Assembly (NCBI RefSeq): GCF_029256985.1
Contig: NZ_JARIDQ010000029.1
Span: forward strand, 1 to 38,250
Source: Otariodibacter sp.
GTDB taxonomy: Bacteria; Pseudomonadota; Gammaproteobacteria; Enterobacterales; Pasteurellaceae
Length of the DNA stretch: 38,250 nt
Direction of reading: 5' to 3'
Part shown: piece after piece, positions 1 to 8,575 of the stretch
Layout: each line of letters opens with the position of its first letter
How positions within the stretch are numbered: position 1 is the first letter of the stretch
Position numbers and translations under genes: made by a program
Notes under the pieces: model-generated
Seen by the model: only the letters and a program-made list of their open reading frames with translations
The model's database searches: none
Told to the model about the DNA's origin: nothing

Positions 1-343
1 CTACGACAAGTACATTACTCCAAATTAAAAGGAAAATTGTCCCTGATAGTGTTGTATATACAGATCATTATCGTAGTTATAATGCTCTTGATGTCAGTGA
101 TTTTCAACATTTTAGAATTAACCATTCCACTGACTTTGCTAAAGGAAAAAATCATATAAATGGAATTGAAAATTTTTGGTCACAAGCAAAGCGAGTTTTA
201 AGGAAGTATAACGGAATTGATAAGAAAAACTTTCATTTATTTTTAAAAGAATGTGAGTTTAGGTTTAATTATGGGACACCAAAAAATCAGTTGAAGATTC
301 TGAAAAAATGGTGTCAAATTTAGGGCTAATCTATGTCAGCCCC
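1..343 (+). mobile_element. IS1016-like insertion sequence (IS1595 family), 3' part
   Basis: The window opens inside an insertion sequence. The transposase C-terminus runs to the stop at 321-323. Immediately after it, 324-343 reads GGCTAATCTATGTCAGCCCC, whose reverse begins GGGGCTGACATAG, as expected of a terminal inverted repeat of this group. The left end lies outside the window, so the matching repeat and target duplication cannot be checked. The assignment to the IS1016 subgroup rests on the transposase residues. The exact right end, taken as 343, is inferred. Confidence 0.8.
3..323 (+). CDS. IS1595-family (IS1016-type) transposase, C-terminal part
   Basis: An open frame enters from the left edge and ends at TAG 321-323, giving about 106 C-terminal residues. 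It is the second half of the ISXO2-like DDE transposase domain. YTDHYRSYNAL carries the second catalytic aspartate (its TAT-ACA-GAT codons are at 57-65). HINGIENFW carries the conserved N-G-I-E-N-F-W block found near the last acidic residue. The tail is KECEFRFNYG. No stop or frameshift is visible, so this copy may be functional if its 5' half is intact. The frame agrees with the degraded relative near the origin (13275-13645), which preserves the N-terminal half. The protein cuts and joins the element's ends during transposition. Confidence 0.85.
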   Translation, partial: TTSTLLQIKRKIVPDSVVYTDHYRSYNALDVSDFQHFRINHSTDFAKGKNHINGIENFWSQAKRVLRKYNGIDKKNFHLFLKECEFRFNYGTPKNQLKILKKWCQI

Positions 344-350
344 AAATAAA

Positions 351-390
351 AAATTTAGGGTGGTATTTAAAAATTTTACCCTAAATTTTT
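351..390 (+). terminator. Hairpin after the IS element, probable rho-independent terminator
   Basis: AAATTTAGGGT (351-361) pairs perfectly with ACCCTAAATTT (378-388) around a 16-base loop, and a T-rich run follows (386-390, then CTACTATTATTCTTT). It lies just outside the proposed IS end, so it belongs to the target DNA or to a neighbouring gene lost from view. The symmetric A/T flanks could let it act in both directions. Confidence 0.45.
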
Positions 391-639
391 CTACTATTAT
401 TCTTTAATAAAATATCCTATTAACTTGGATTTATTTCCGATATGATTGCTTCAAAACTAAAGAAGCTATTTGTTTTAGTATTGATTATAAAACAGATAAA
501 AAAGATATAAGAATAGGCATAAGATTCAGATACAAATAGAATTTTCTCTCTAGAAAATGCTAAATACTGAAAAACTTATACCTATTTTCTTTCTATTTAT
601 AGAATATAAATAATAATAGATTGTATTCAATCTTTTAGA

Positions 640-2151
640 TTATTCAGCGTCTTCTTTTTCCCATTCTAATGAACGTTTCACTGCACGTTTCCAACCTTTA
701 TAACGTCTTGCTCGTTTTTCTTCATCGCCATCTGGAATAAAAGTAGTTTCAACAACAGCTTTGCCACGTAATTCTTCTAAGCTTCCCCAGAATCCCGTAG
801 CAATACCAGCTAAGTAAGCAGCACCTAAAGCAGTAACTTCTTTAACAACTGGGCGTTCTACTTTTGCACTTAAAATATCTGCTTGGAATTGCATTAAAAA
901 GTTATTAGAAACAGCTCCACCATCAACACGAAGTGTTTCCAATTTCTCTCCACTATCAGATTGCATTGCATCAAGGACATCGCGAGTTTGATATGCAATA
1001 GATTCTAATGTTGCACGAACAATATGGTTACGATTCGATCCACGAGAAAGCCCAACTATTGTGCCTCGGGCATATGGATCCCAATATGGAGCACCTAAAC
1101 CAGTAAAGGCAGGAACAACATAAACACCATTTGAACTTTCTACTTTTGTAGCGAAATATTCAGAATCACGGCTATCGTGGATTATTTTTAATTCATCACG
1201 CAACCATTGGATAGATGCACCTCCCATAAAAATTGAACCTTCAAGGGCATAACAAGGTTCACCTTTGGCATTACAGGCTATTGTTGTTAATAATCCATTT
1301 TTAGATTCAACTGCTTTATTACCTGTATTCATCAACATAAAACATCCTGTTCCATAGGTATTTTTTGCCATTCCAGCATCAACACAGAGATGACCGTATA
1401 GAGCTGCTTGTTGGTCTCCTGCAATACCAGCCACAGGAATACGTACACCGCCCATTCCACCGATATTCGTTTGTCCATAAATTTCAGAAGAGTTTTTAAC
1501 TTCAGGCAACATTTCTCTTGGAATATCTAATAGCTCAAGCATTTTATCATCCCATTTTTTGGTATGAATATTAAATAGCATTGTACGAGACGCATTGGTA
1601 TAGTCGGTAACGTGAACACGTCCTTGAGTTAATTTCCAAACTAGCCAAGTATCGACAGTACCAAATAATAATTCGCCTTTTTTCGCTCTTTCTCTAGCTC
1701 CTTCAACATTATCCAAAATCCATTTTACTTTTGTGCCTGAAAAATAAGGATCAACCACTAATCCTGTTGTTTTTCTAATATAATCCGCATGACCTTCGGC
1801 TTTTAATTGTGAGCAAAAATCAGATGTACGACGACATTGCCATACGATAGCATTATAGATAGGTTTACCTGTTTCTTTTTCCCAAACTATTGTAGTTTCA
1901 CGCTGGTTAGTAATACCAATACCCACAATTTGATTAGCTTTAATACCCGCTTTTGCAACAACTTCATTTAATGTTGAACTTTGTGTTGCCCAAATTTCCA
2001 TTGGGTTATGTTCTACCCAACCAGCTTGAGGGTAGATTTGTGTAAATTCACGTTGTGCAACTTCTACTATATTTGCATTTTTGTCTAATAATACTGCTCG
2101 AGAACTTGTTGTACCTTGGTCCAAAGCAATAATGTATTGTTTATTTGTCAT
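640..2151 (-). CDS. glpK: Glycerol kinase GlpK
   Basis: FGGY-family kinase that phosphorylates glycerol to sn-glycerol-3-phosphate with ATP in the cytoplasm. It has 503 residues; the E. coli enzyme has 502. The N-terminal phosphate loop [10 protein letters not shown] is at residues 11-20. The glycerol-contacting residues Arg84-Glu85 (NQRET), Tyr136 and Asp246 ([10 protein letters not shown]) are present, each one position after E. coli. The loop that binds the inhibitor fructose-1,6-bisphosphate in E. coli is GGKGGTR; here it is GGMGGVR, which keeps the arginine (237) but replaces a lysine. The gene follows glpF by 17 bases and shares its transcript. An AGGAA-like ribosome site precedes the ATG. 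Inducer exclusion through EIIA-Glc is known for E. coli but cannot be judged here. Identification is secure. Confidence 0.98.
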   Translation of the reverse strand: MTNKQYIIALDQGTTSSRAVLLDKNANIVEVAQREFTQIYPQAGWVEHNPMEIWATQSSTLNEVVAKAGIKANQIVGIGITNQRETTIVWEKETGKPIYNAIVWQCRRTSDFCSQLKAEGHADYIRKTTGLVVDPYFSGTKVKWILDNVEGARERAKKGELLFGTVDTWLVWKLTQGRVHVTDYTNASRTMLFNIHTKKWDDKMLELLDIPREMLPEVKNSSEIYGQTNIGGMGGVRIPVAGIAGDQQAALYGHLCVDAGMAKNTYGTGCFMLMNTGNKAVESKNGLLTTIACNAKGEPCYALEGSIFMGGASIQWLRDELKIIHDSRDSEYFATKVESSNGVYVVPAFTGLGAPYWDPYARGTIVGLSRGSNRNHIVRATLESIAYQTRDVLDAMQSDSGEKLETLRVDGGAVSNNFLMQFQADILSAKVERPVVKEVTALGAAYLAGIATGFWGSLEELRGKAVVETTFIPDGDEEKRARRYKGWKRAVKRSLEWEKEDAE

Positions 2152-2168
2152 AATGGTTATTCCTATTG

Positions 2169-2948
2169 TTAAATGTTTTTAGGTAAATTTTTACCAATGA
2201 AATGTGTATAAATAAAGCCACCGAGTAGTGCACCTATGATTGGACCAAAAATTGGAACAAGGAAGTAAGGAATATCACGTCCACCAGTGAAAGCTATTTC
2301 TCCCCAGCCAGCAAGTGAAGCAAATATTTTTGGGCCAAAATCACGAGCAGGATTCATTGCAAAGCCTGTTAAAGGACCTGTTGCACCACCTATAGTAGCA
2401 ACTAATAAACCAATTAATAATGGAGCTAAAGGGCCTCTTGGAACACCATTACCATCGTCAATAATAGCTAAGATACCAGCCATTAAGATAGCTGTGATGA
2501 TAAGTTCCACCATAAATGCTTGTGCTACACTGATATTAGGATTTGGATAAGTAGAAAATACCCCTGCAAAACCAATACTTTCACCTCTTACAATATTTTG
2601 TGCAGACTCAGCAGCTGCAAAAAGGTTATGATATAAAAAATAAATAATTGCAGCAGCAAAAAATGCACCTAATACTTGAGATATAATGAAAGGTAAAACT
2701 TTTTTACCATCAAATGATGCAAACTTCCAAAGAGCAATGGTGACAGCTGGATTTAAATGTGCACCAGATAAACCTGCGGATACATAAACTCCTAGAGCAA
2801 CAGCTAATCCCCACACAATAGATATCTCCCATAGACCGAATGTCGCGCCAGCAACTTGCGCTGCTGCGACGCAGCCTAATCCAAAAAATATCATTAATGC
2901 TGTACCAATAAACTCGCCAATACAGCCTGATTTTAATGATTGATCCAT
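2169..2948 (-). CDS. glpF: Glycerol uptake facilitator GlpF
   Basis: Aquaglyceroporin of the inner membrane that lets glycerol diffuse in, where GlpK traps it. The 259-residue protein is somewhat shorter than E. coli GlpF (281), mainly at the C-terminus. Both half-helix pore motifs are intact: GAHLNPAVT with Asn66-Pro67-Ala68, and [11 protein letters not shown] with Asn199-Pro200-Ala201. The glycerol-type selectivity filter is kept (Trp46, Phe196, Arg202). Asp203 after the second NPAR is typical of glycerol channels rather than water-only aquaporins. A strong GGGGGA ribosome site lies 4 bases before the ATG. It is the first gene of a glpF-glpK operon with its own promoter at 3015-3042 on the minus strand. 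Confidence 0.97.
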   Translation of the reverse strand: MDQSLKSGCIGEFIGTALMIFFGLGCVAAAQVAGATFGLWEISIVWGLAVALGVYVSAGLSGAHLNPAVTIALWKFASFDGKKVLPFIISQVLGAFFAAAIIYFLYHNLFAAAESAQNIVRGESIGFAGVFSTYPNPNISVAQAFMVELIITAILMAGILAIIDDGNGVPRGPLAPLLIGLLVATIGGATGPLTGFAMNPARDFGPKIFASLAGWGEIAFTGGRDIPYFLVPIFGPIIGALLGGFIYTHFIGKNLPKNI

Positions 2949-3014
2949 AGATCCCCCTAATAAATGAAATAATGTATAGGTATAAATTTAAAAAAATAAA
3001 AACCTTTGAAGCCG

Positions 3015-3042
3015 AGTATAGGTAAAATATTCTTTTTGGCAA
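3015..3042 (-). promoter_or_regulatory. Predicted sigma70 promoter of glpFK
   Basis: On the minus strand, TTGCCA (3042-3037) and TATACT (3020-3015) are separated by 16 bases. The predicted start is near 3008, leaving a leader of about 60 bases before glpF. No convincing GlpR operator was found in this region. Confidence 0.5.
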
Positions 3043-3059
3043 ATTTTGAAATTTAAAAA

Positions 3060-3075
3060 TGTGACATATAACTCA
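3060..3075 (-). promoter_or_regulatory. Candidate CRP site upstream of glpFK
   Basis: The minus strand reads TGAGTTATATGTCACA: 8 of the 10 conserved positions of TGTGA-N6-TCACA, followed by ATTTTT. Its centre is about 60 bp upstream of the predicted glpF start, a usual position for CRP activation. A second, poorer half-site (TGTGATCTATGTTTGAT, 3101-3117) lies about 100 bp upstream. Confidence 0.4.
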
Positions 3076-3156
3076 TTTTTATGTTAATTAAATGTAAAAG
3101 TGTGATCTATGTTTGATTTTAAAGAAATTTTTTGAGTGTTTTTGAGTGAATATGAA

Positions 3157-3186
3157 AGAAACATCTTCTTTTAAGAAGATGTTTCT
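3157..3186 (-). terminator. Strong hairpin after nadN
   Basis: AGAAACATCTTCTT (3157-3170) and AAGAAGATGTTTCT (3173-3186) form a perfect 14-bp stem with a 2-base loop, starting 15 bases after the nadN stop codon. No good T-run follows on either strand, so it may stabilise the mRNA end as much as terminate. It separates nadN from the glpFK promoter. Confidence 0.55.
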
Positions 3187-3200
3187 AGAGAGATATATAT

Positions 3201-4997
3201 TTATTTTTTGGTAATAGGGTTTTCTTCATCAAAATGGAAAATCGCATTTGAGTCTTTATAAGATTCTACAGATTTTTTGATTTCTAAGAATTTAATAAAG
3301 TTTTCAGCATCCGGAAGGTAAGTATCTTCTCCACCTCGTTTTTCTACGACTTTGGCAAAAGTATAATAACCATCTTGGCCACCTGCAATATAACTATTAG
3401 TGCCTACTTTATACAGTTTTGAATCATTAATTGGTTCAAATTCACCAGTTATTTTATTTTGAACTTCAACTTTAACTAAACGTTTTCCTTGTTCATTTGG
3501 ATATTGATTAGCTTCATAACGAAGTCCTGCTGCATAAGGGAATGATCCTGTTGATTTATTCATAGAAAAGTTAATCGCATCTTCTAGAACTTGTTTAATT
3601 TCTTCACCAGTCATTTCTAATAGGAACAACGTATTTCCAAATGGAAGCATTGTATAGACATCATTATAGGTCATTTTACCTGGTTCTATATCAGATCTAA
3701 CTCCACCAGAATTTTGAATCGTTAAATCAATATGAGCCCCATAACTTCTCATACTTGTAAGCATCGATTCTGCGATAAATCGAGTCGCAATCGAGCCTTG
3801 GGGATTCTCTGCACTAGGTATTCTGTTTGCTGATCCTCCTGGCATGGTGCTACCAACTATTTCGCCTGCAAATTGATTACCTAATGTTTCTTTTTCTTGT
3901 TTAAATTTATTTAATATTTCAGTTGCTCTTTCATCAGCCTTAGCTACTTGAAATGTTTTGGTCGCATTTAATTCTGCTAGTATAGCTTCTCTTTCTTTGC
4001 CTTCTGGTGTGTATTTATTACCATTTTCATCTTTACGTGTGAATGATGAATCTAAGTGGTAAGGGATAACTGGATGACCAATAACTTCTTCAACAATTCC
4101 ATTTCTATCAAATTTTACGTTTAAATTACCTACTAATTTACTGTATTCCCATCCTTCAACCACATAAACTGGTTCATTCACTGGCGACATAAATTTGGTT
4201 GGATAATCCGCTACAACAGGTAACCTCATTTTTTTGATCTCATCATTACCAAAGAGATAATGAGTATCGCCAGTAATGATAATATCGACGCCAGTAACTT
4301 TCTGAGCAATATCGAAATTTCGATTTGCACCAGCATGAGAAAGAAGAATAATTTTATTAACACCTCGTTCTTTTAATATATCTGCATATTTTTGAGTTGT
4401 TTCTATCTCATCAGTAAAATCAATATCTTTACCAGGATTTGAAGATTCTTTAGTTTTTCCAACAACATCTAGCCCAATAATCCCAATTTTTTCCCCATTA
4501 ATTTCTTTGATTGCATATGGCTCCCAATAACCAGCTAATATACTGTCTTTTTGTGGAAGTACGTTTGCTGATAAAACTGGAATTTTTAAGTAATCTAAGA
4601 ATTTTTTTAAACCTTCATTACCTGCATCAAATTCATGATTGCCTAAAGTAAAATAATCAATACCTGTTTCATTCATCAGTTCTGCATCAGCAGAACCTCT
4701 AAATAAAGTAAAATAAAGTGTTCCTGTTATTGCATCTCCTGCATGTAATACAAGTGTATTATCCTTGTGATTTTCTCGAAATGATTTAATAACACTAACA
4801 AGTTCAGGATATCCACCAATTTTTACTTTGGTTTTTTTATCATTAATAACAAAATCCAGCTCTGATGGCTCTAAGTGAGAGTGGTGATCATTGATGTGTA
4901 AAATATTTACCTCGAAAGGCTTCTTGGTAAAGTAATTACCAACAAGAGCAACGACTGCAACTAAAGGAATAGCAATAAGAAACGACTTTTTTTTCAT
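3201..4997 (-). CDS. nadN: NAD nucleotidase (NadN-type 5'-nucleotidase)
   Basis: Exported enzyme of the UshA/5'-nucleotidase family. In Haemophilus, NadN splits NAD to NMN and AMP and also acts as a 5'-nucleotidase, which opens nicotinamide riboside salvage. The 598-residue protein starts with a hydrophobic export segment (residues 6-20) but has no obvious AXA cleavage site or lipobox. The metallophosphatase domain shows HINDHHSHLEP (Asp37, His39), HAGD (Asp88), LGNHEFDAG (Asn120, His121), LSHAG (His221) and TGDTHYLFG (His246). The C-terminal nucleotide-binding domain has NSGGVRSDIEPG (429-440) and AGGQDGY (538-544). Blocks such as AGDAITGTLYFTLF match my recollection of Haemophilus NadN, which is why I prefer it to plain UshA. 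It is 23 bases downstream of the gene at 5021-5635, probably on one transcript. Being inside the glp cluster is unusual. Confidence 0.82.
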   Translation of the reverse strand: MKKKSFLIAIPLVAVVALVGNYFTKKPFEVNILHINDHHSHLEPSELDFVINDKKTKVKIGGYPELVSVIKSFRENHKDNTLVLHAGDAITGTLYFTLFRGSADAELMNETGIDYFTLGNHEFDAGNEGLKKFLDYLKIPVLSANVLPQKDSILAGYWEPYAIKEINGEKIGIIGLDVVGKTKESSNPGKDIDFTDEIETTQKYADILKERGVNKIILLSHAGANRNFDIAQKVTGVDIIITGDTHYLFGNDEIKKMRLPVVADYPTKFMSPVNEPVYVVEGWEYSKLVGNLNVKFDRNGIVEEVIGHPVIPYHLDSSFTRKDENGNKYTPEGKEREAILAELNATKTFQVAKADERATEILNKFKQEKETLGNQFAGEIVGSTMPGGSANRIPSAENPQGSIATRFIAESMLTSMRSYGAHIDLTIQNSGGVRSDIEPGKMTYNDVYTMLPFGNTLFLLEMTGEEIKQVLEDAINFSMNKSTGSFPYAAGLRYEANQYPNEQGKRLVKVEVQNKITGEFEPINDSKLYKVGTNSYIAGGQDGYYTFAKVVEKRGGEDTYLPDAENFIKFLEIKKSVESYKDSNAIFHFDEENPITKK

Positions 4998-5020
4998 GGA
5001 GTCTCCAAAAAGGTTAGGGA

Positions 5021-5635
5021 TTATTTGATTTGATCATAAACACGCTTTATCTCTTCCTTTGAAGGTTTATCGTATTCCGATCGGGTGATGTGATAAAGAT
5101 AAGCAAAGTTATCAATAATGATATTTTTAGGGTTATCACCTAAACTATTTATTGTACTGGCTAATGTTTCTCTCATTTTTGTGGATTTGGTGATTATTGC
5201 TAATCTATGCTCATCTAGGCTTGATTTATTAGATTGATTTGCAATAACTTTATTAATTAACTCATCGCTATTTTTATAAGTATCAATTGTAACTGGATAA
5301 TTTTTTAATAAAGATTTTATCTCTTCAAATGCATCTTGAGTTTTATCTAGATAAATTATGACATTTTTATTTGAGGTAGAATTAGCTAAAACAGCTAATT
5401 TAATTGCAGGAATAGCACTAGATAATTCTTCTTTAGCCACGTTTGAAATAGCAATAAAACGACAATATTTAGGAACTAATTGATGCTCTGTTTTCAACAC
5501 ATCTTTTAGCATTTCATCGATTTTTTCTTTTTTGTATTTGTATTGTAGCGATGATTTATCATTTGATGAAGCTAAAACAACAGCAGGTACTGACATAGCT
5601 ACACATCCGAGGATAATATATTTTTTTATATACAT
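5021..5635 (-). CDS. Unrecognised secreted protein upstream of nadN
   Basis: I do not recognise a family. The 204-residue product starts with a likely Sec signal peptide: KK at residues 4-5, a hydrophobic core at 6-21 and a VLA/SS cleavage site after residue 22. The mature part is lysine-rich and appears to alternate beta and alpha (LAVLANSTSNKNVIIYLDK, then LLKNYPVTIDTY, then LAIITKSTK and NIIIDNFAYLY), suggesting a small periplasmic alpha/beta fold. One cysteine (Cys58) remains after processing. The start is weak: no Shine-Dalgarno sequence precedes the ATG at 5635. It lies 23 bases before nadN on the same strand, so a role in extracytoplasmic nucleotide or NAD handling is possible, but only by association. 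Confidence 0.75.
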   Translation of the reverse strand: MYIKKYIILGCVAMSVPAVVLASSNDKSSLQYKYKKEKIDEMLKDVLKTEHQLVPKYCRFIAISNVAKEELSSAIPAIKLAVLANSTSNKNVIIYLDKTQDAFEEIKSLLKNYPVTIDTYKNSDELINKVIANQSNKSSLDEHRLAIITKSTKMRETLASTINSLGDNPKNIIIDNFAYLYHITRSEYDKPSKEEIKRVYDQIK

Positions 5636-5705
5636 ATACTACTATACATTCGGTTAATAAACATTATGCTATCATAATAGATTAATATATCTACATAGTA
5701 ACAAA

Positions 5706-5742
5706 AAATAATTGGGTAAAAGAAAAATTTACCCAATTATTT
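5706..5742 (-). terminator. Rho-independent terminator after glpQ
   Basis: AAATAATTGGGTAAA (5706-5720) and TTTACCCAATTATTT (5728-5742) form a perfect 15-bp stem with a 7-base loop, starting 13 bases after the glpQ stop. Read on the minus strand it runs into TTTTTTG. The plus strand also has a T-run (5745-5751), so it may work both ways. Confidence 0.8.
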
Positions 5743-5755
5743 ACTTTTTTTAGTA

Positions 5756-6841
5756 TTATTTTTTATTCTTTAAAAAGTTTACGCCAGTATCAGGGAAGTC
5801 AGTAAATATCCCTGTTGCTCCCGCCTTGTTTAATAAAGCATCATACATTTGATTTACGTCTGTAAAGAAACTTGGTAAAGCATCCTTACGTACCGTATAT
5901 GGGTGTAATTCCATATTATACTTAGCTAATTCTTTAACTAATGGAGTATAAACAATATGATCAGGAGTTGATTTTTCTTCATCAACTAACATATACCAAG
6001 CTGGGCCTACTCCATCAGCATATTTAGCAACTTCAGCCATAGCCCCATCTTTAAACATCCAATCATAGCTATAATTTACCCATTTTCCTGATTTATCTTT
6101 TTCTTCTGTTTCATGCCAATCAGTATAACCAATAAGTTGAACAAGTTTTAAATCCATTCCTAATTTAGGTAATAATTCTGTTCTTATTCTTTTTAACTCA
6201 TTAAAATCAAAAGTTTGTAAATAGACAGGATCTGATTTAGAATCATATCCATATTTTTTAAGCACCTTTAATGTTTCAAGAGCAATATCTTTTCCTTCTT
6301 TGTGATGTAACCAAGGTGCTTTTATTTCAGGATAGATTCCAACTTTTTTACCTGTAGATTTTTCTAAACCTTGAATAAATTCAATTTCGTCTTCAAATGT
6401 ATGAATCTTGAAATGGGATTTCCACATAGGAAAACGATCAGGATATACTTGAACCTCTTTACCATTTTCTATTTTGAAGTTTTCTGTCATATTAAGAGAT
6501 TGAATTTCTTTTAATGTAAAATCGACAACATAGTAACGACCATCTTTTCTGGCTCTATTTGGAAATTTTTTAGCTACATCGGTTAAACCATCTAAAAAGT
6601 GATCATGAATAACAACTAATTTATTATCCTTTGTCATTGCTAAATCTTGTTCTAAATAATCTGCATTTTGTGCAAAGGCTAACGCTTTAGATTCTAAAGT
6701 ATGCTCTGGTAAGTAACCACTTGCACCTCTATGAGCAATAACAATTTTTTCTGAATGTTGTGTTGATGATTGAGTCATGGTGCTACATCCTGCTAAAACA
6801 GCCATACCAACTAAACTGAGTGCAATATTTTTTAATTTCAT
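5756..6841 (-). CDS. glpQ: Glycerophosphodiester phosphodiesterase GlpQ (protein D-like lipoprotein)
   Basis: Hydrolyses glycerophosphodiesters such as glycerophosphocholine to glycerol-3-phosphate plus an alcohol, outside the inner membrane. In Haemophilus this lipoprotein is protein D (Hpd), which is surface exposed and helps supply choline for LPS. The 361-residue sequence starts with a lipoprotein signal, VLAGC, with the lipidated cysteine at residue 19. The catalytic set of the GDPD family is present: His37-Arg38 in IAHRGASGYLPEHT, Glu64 and Asp66 in YLEQDLA, and His79 in VIHDHFLDG. Much of the chain matches protein D nearly residue for residue (for example GVGPAWYMLV). An AGGAAA ribosome site precedes the ATG. 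It lies 78 bases downstream of glpT with a hairpin between, so it may be read through from glpT or have its own promoter. Confidence 0.96.
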   Translation of the reverse strand: MKLKNIALSLVGMAVLAGCSTMTQSSTQHSEKIVIAHRGASGYLPEHTLESKALAFAQNADYLEQDLAMTKDNKLVVIHDHFLDGLTDVAKKFPNRARKDGRYYVVDFTLKEIQSLNMTENFKIENGKEVQVYPDRFPMWKSHFKIHTFEDEIEFIQGLEKSTGKKVGIYPEIKAPWLHHKEGKDIALETLKVLKKYGYDSKSDPVYLQTFDFNELKRIRTELLPKLGMDLKLVQLIGYTDWHETEEKDKSGKWVNYSYDWMFKDGAMAEVAKYADGVGPAWYMLVDEEKSTPDHIVYTPLVKELAKYNMELHPYTVRKDALPSFFTDVNQMYDALLNKAGATGIFTDFPDTGVNFLKNKK

Positions 6842-6874
6842 AATTTTTTCCTGTGATTAGCACATTAGTATATA

Positions 6875-6907
6875 AAAAGGAAGAATAAGATTGTCATTCT
6901 TCCTTTT
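6875..6907 (-). terminator. Hairpin between glpT and glpQ
   Basis: AAAAGGAAGAAT (6875-6886) and ATTCTTCCTTTT (6896-6907) form a perfect 12-bp stem with a 9-base loop, 12 bases after the glpT stop. On the minus strand it ends in TTTTTATATA. It could stop glpT transcripts fully or partly and so set glpQ expression. Confidence 0.65.
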
Positions 6908-6919
6908 CTAAATTAGATC

Positions 6920-8359
6920 TTATTTACCATAATGATCTTCAAGTTTTGCTTTATGTTTAGCTTCTTCTAATGTGACGATGAGTAGAAGGAATACAGAAAT
7001 TACCCCTCCACCAATAATGACATAGAAACCACCATTCCAGCCAAATTTATCTGCAGCCCATCCAACTACTGCAGATGCTGCAACAGTACCGCCTAGATAA
7101 CCAAATAATCCTGTAAATCCAGCCGCAGTACCTGCTGCTTTTTTAGGAGCTAATTCAAGAGCATGTAAACCAATTAGCATAACAGGACCATAAATTAAGA
7201 AACCAATAGTTGTCATTAAAATGAAATCCATTAATTGGTATGGGTTTTCGTACCAAACTTTATATTGAGCAAGTTCAGCTTCTGGAGTCACTGGATTTAA
7301 CCAATATGCAATAACAGCAACTGTTGTTAATGTCATAAAGATTAAACCTGTTAAACCACGTTTACCTTTAAATACTTTATCTGAAACCCAACCACAAATT
7401 AATGTCCCTGGAATAGCAGCTAATTCATAAATAGTATATGCCCAAGCGGTTCCTTTAATATTGAAATGCTTAACTTCACCTAAATAAACTGGTGACCATT
7501 TCAATACACCATAGCGAATTAAATAAACAAACACATTAGCAATTGCGATGTACCATAATAATTTATTTTTTAATACATAAGTCACAAAAATTTCTTTTGT
7601 GGTTAATTCATTTTCGTAAGTTTTTTCATCATAATCATCAGGATAATCATTACGCCATTTTTCAATAGGTGGTAAACCGCAAGATTGTGGAGTATCACGC
7701 ATAATTAAGAAAATTGGTACAGAAACGATCATTGCAGCAATACCTGGGAAATATAAAGCTTGTTGCCATATATCTTTCGCAGTTGCTTGAACTCCATGAT
7801 TACTGAAATATAATGCGCTTGCTAATAACACCATTGCACCAGGTACCATTCCCCCAACATTGTGAGCGGTATTCCAGATAGAAACGATTGTTCCACGTTC
7901 ATTTTTAGACCACCAGTGCACCATGGTTTTACCTGCTGGTGGCCATCCCATACCTTGTAACCAACCATTTATGAAGATAATGACCCACATAACAAGAATA
8001 CTTGATGTTGCCCAAGGAATAAGCCCCATCATAGTCATACATAAACCGGATAGTAGTAAACCAAATGGTAAAAATACTCTAGGATTTGAACGGTCAGACA
8101 TTCCTGCCATAATGAATTTAGAAAGACCGTACGCTAAACCTGCAGCAGTACCAATCACACCTAAATCAGTTTTTGTGTACATGCCTGCATCAATTAGCCC
8201 TTTTTGAGCTAAATCGAAGTTAGCGCGAACAAAATAGTAAGCTGCATAGCCGAAGAAAATCCCTATAAAAACTTGCCAACGTAATCGTCTATAAGTGGGA
8301 TCTATTTTATCTTTTGGTAGCTCCGGAATATGTGGAGCTGGTTTAAATGGACCAAACAT
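6920..8359 (-). CDS. glpT: Glycerol-3-phosphate:phosphate antiporter GlpT
   Basis: Inner-membrane transporter of the major facilitator superfamily, OPA family, exchanging external glycerol-3-phosphate for internal phosphate. The open frame extends to 8395, but I place the start at 8359. Its GGAG lies 6-7 bases upstream, and the protein then begins [10 protein letters not shown], as in E. coli (MLSIFKPAPH). This gives 479 residues. The 12 hydrophobic segments are evident. Substrate-site residues are conserved by motif: the arginines in YFVRANF and LIRYGVLKW, the histidine in NTAHNVGG and the lysine in GLSKFIMAG. The RANF sequence differs from the usual RKNF. It precedes glpQ and diverges from glpABC, with shared CRP and GlpR-like sites between. 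Confidence 0.95.
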   Translation of the reverse strand: MFGPFKPAPHIPELPKDKIDPTYRRLRWQVFIGIFFGYAAYYFVRANFDLAQKGLIDAGMYTKTDLGVIGTAAGLAYGLSKFIMAGMSDRSNPRVFLPFGLLLSGLCMTMMGLIPWATSSILVMWVIIFINGWLQGMGWPPAGKTMVHWWSKNERGTIVSIWNTAHNVGGMVPGAMVLLASALYFSNHGVQATAKDIWQQALYFPGIAAMIVSVPIFLIMRDTPQSCGLPPIEKWRNDYPDDYDEKTYENELTTKEIFVTYVLKNKLLWYIAIANVFVYLIRYGVLKWSPVYLGEVKHFNIKGTAWAYTIYELAAIPGTLICGWVSDKVFKGKRGLTGLIFMTLTTVAVIAYWLNPVTPEAELAQYKVWYENPYQLMDFILMTTIGFLIYGPVMLIGLHALELAPKKAAGTAAGFTGLFGYLGGTVAASAVVGWAADKFGWNGGFYVIIGGGVISVFLLLIVTLEEAKHKAKLEDHYGK

Positions 8360-8402
8360 AGTCATCTCCAAAGGGTTGTTATTGTATTTATACAAAAAGA
8401 GT

Positions 8403-8420
8403 ATATATGATATCGAAAAA
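8403..8420 (-). promoter_or_regulatory. Candidate GlpR operator and -10 region of glpT
   Basis: The minus strand reads TTTTTCGATATCATATAT, about 13 of 18 matches to the E. coli GlpR consensus ATGTTCGATAACGAACAT. It abuts and overlaps a possible -10 TATACT (8405-8400); no good -35 element is seen. The glpR gene is not in this window. Confidence 0.3.
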
Positions 8421-8451
8421 GAAAATAGACATCATTAACTTTATTTAATTT

Positions 8452-8467
8452 TGTGATGAATTTTACA
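8452..8467. promoter_or_regulatory. Candidate CRP site, glpT side
   Basis: TGTGATGAATTTTACA matches 9 of 10 conserved positions of TGTGA-N6-TCACA. It lies about 66 bp upstream of the predicted glpT start and could also be a distal site for glpA. Confidence 0.5.
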
Positions 8468-8513
8468 AAATAATATTTTTTTATACGTTAAAAAATTCTA
8501 AAGGCTACCAAAG

Positions 8514-8529
8514 AGTGATCTACTTCACA
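8514..8529. promoter_or_regulatory. Candidate CRP site of glpABC
   Basis: AGTGATCTACTTCACA matches 9 of 10 conserved positions. Its centre (8521.5) is about 60 bp upstream of the glpA start predicted from the -10 at 8570-8575. Confidence 0.6.
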
Positions 8530-8546
8530 TTAAATAATTTATTTCC

Positions 8547-8575
8547 TTGTTTGAAATCGCTCATTTGTATAGAAT
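8547..8575 (+). promoter_or_regulatory. Predicted glpABC promoter with overlapping GlpR-like operator
   Basis: TTGTTT (8547-8552) and TAGAAT (8570-8575) are 17 bases apart. The stretch 8547-8564, TTGTTTGAAATCGCTCAT, matches the E. coli GlpR operator at about 14 of 18 positions, counting either W base as a match, and covers the -35 element. The arrangement fits repression by GlpR in the absence of glycerol-3-phosphate. Confidence 0.45.

Noticed and set aside
405..539. A short plus-strand frame ending in KKDIRIGIRFRYK that looks like the last strand of an outer-membrane barrel
   Set aside because: Only about 44 codons, no start or ribosome site, and no terminal phenylalanine. Chance open frames of this size are common in DNA this AT-rich.
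618..636. Small hairpin AGATTG/CAATCT after glpK as a terminator
   Set aside because: The stem is only 6 bp and the minus-strand T-run is interrupted; too weak to list as a feature.
3101..3117. TGTGATCTATGTTTGAT as the main CRP site of glpFK
   Set aside because: Only one half matches well and it lies about 100 bp from the predicted start; the site at 3060-3075 is better placed.
6852..6867. TGTGATTAGCACATTA as a CRP site for glpQ
   Set aside because: The right half is a poor match, and it lies within about 25 bases of the glpQ start codon.
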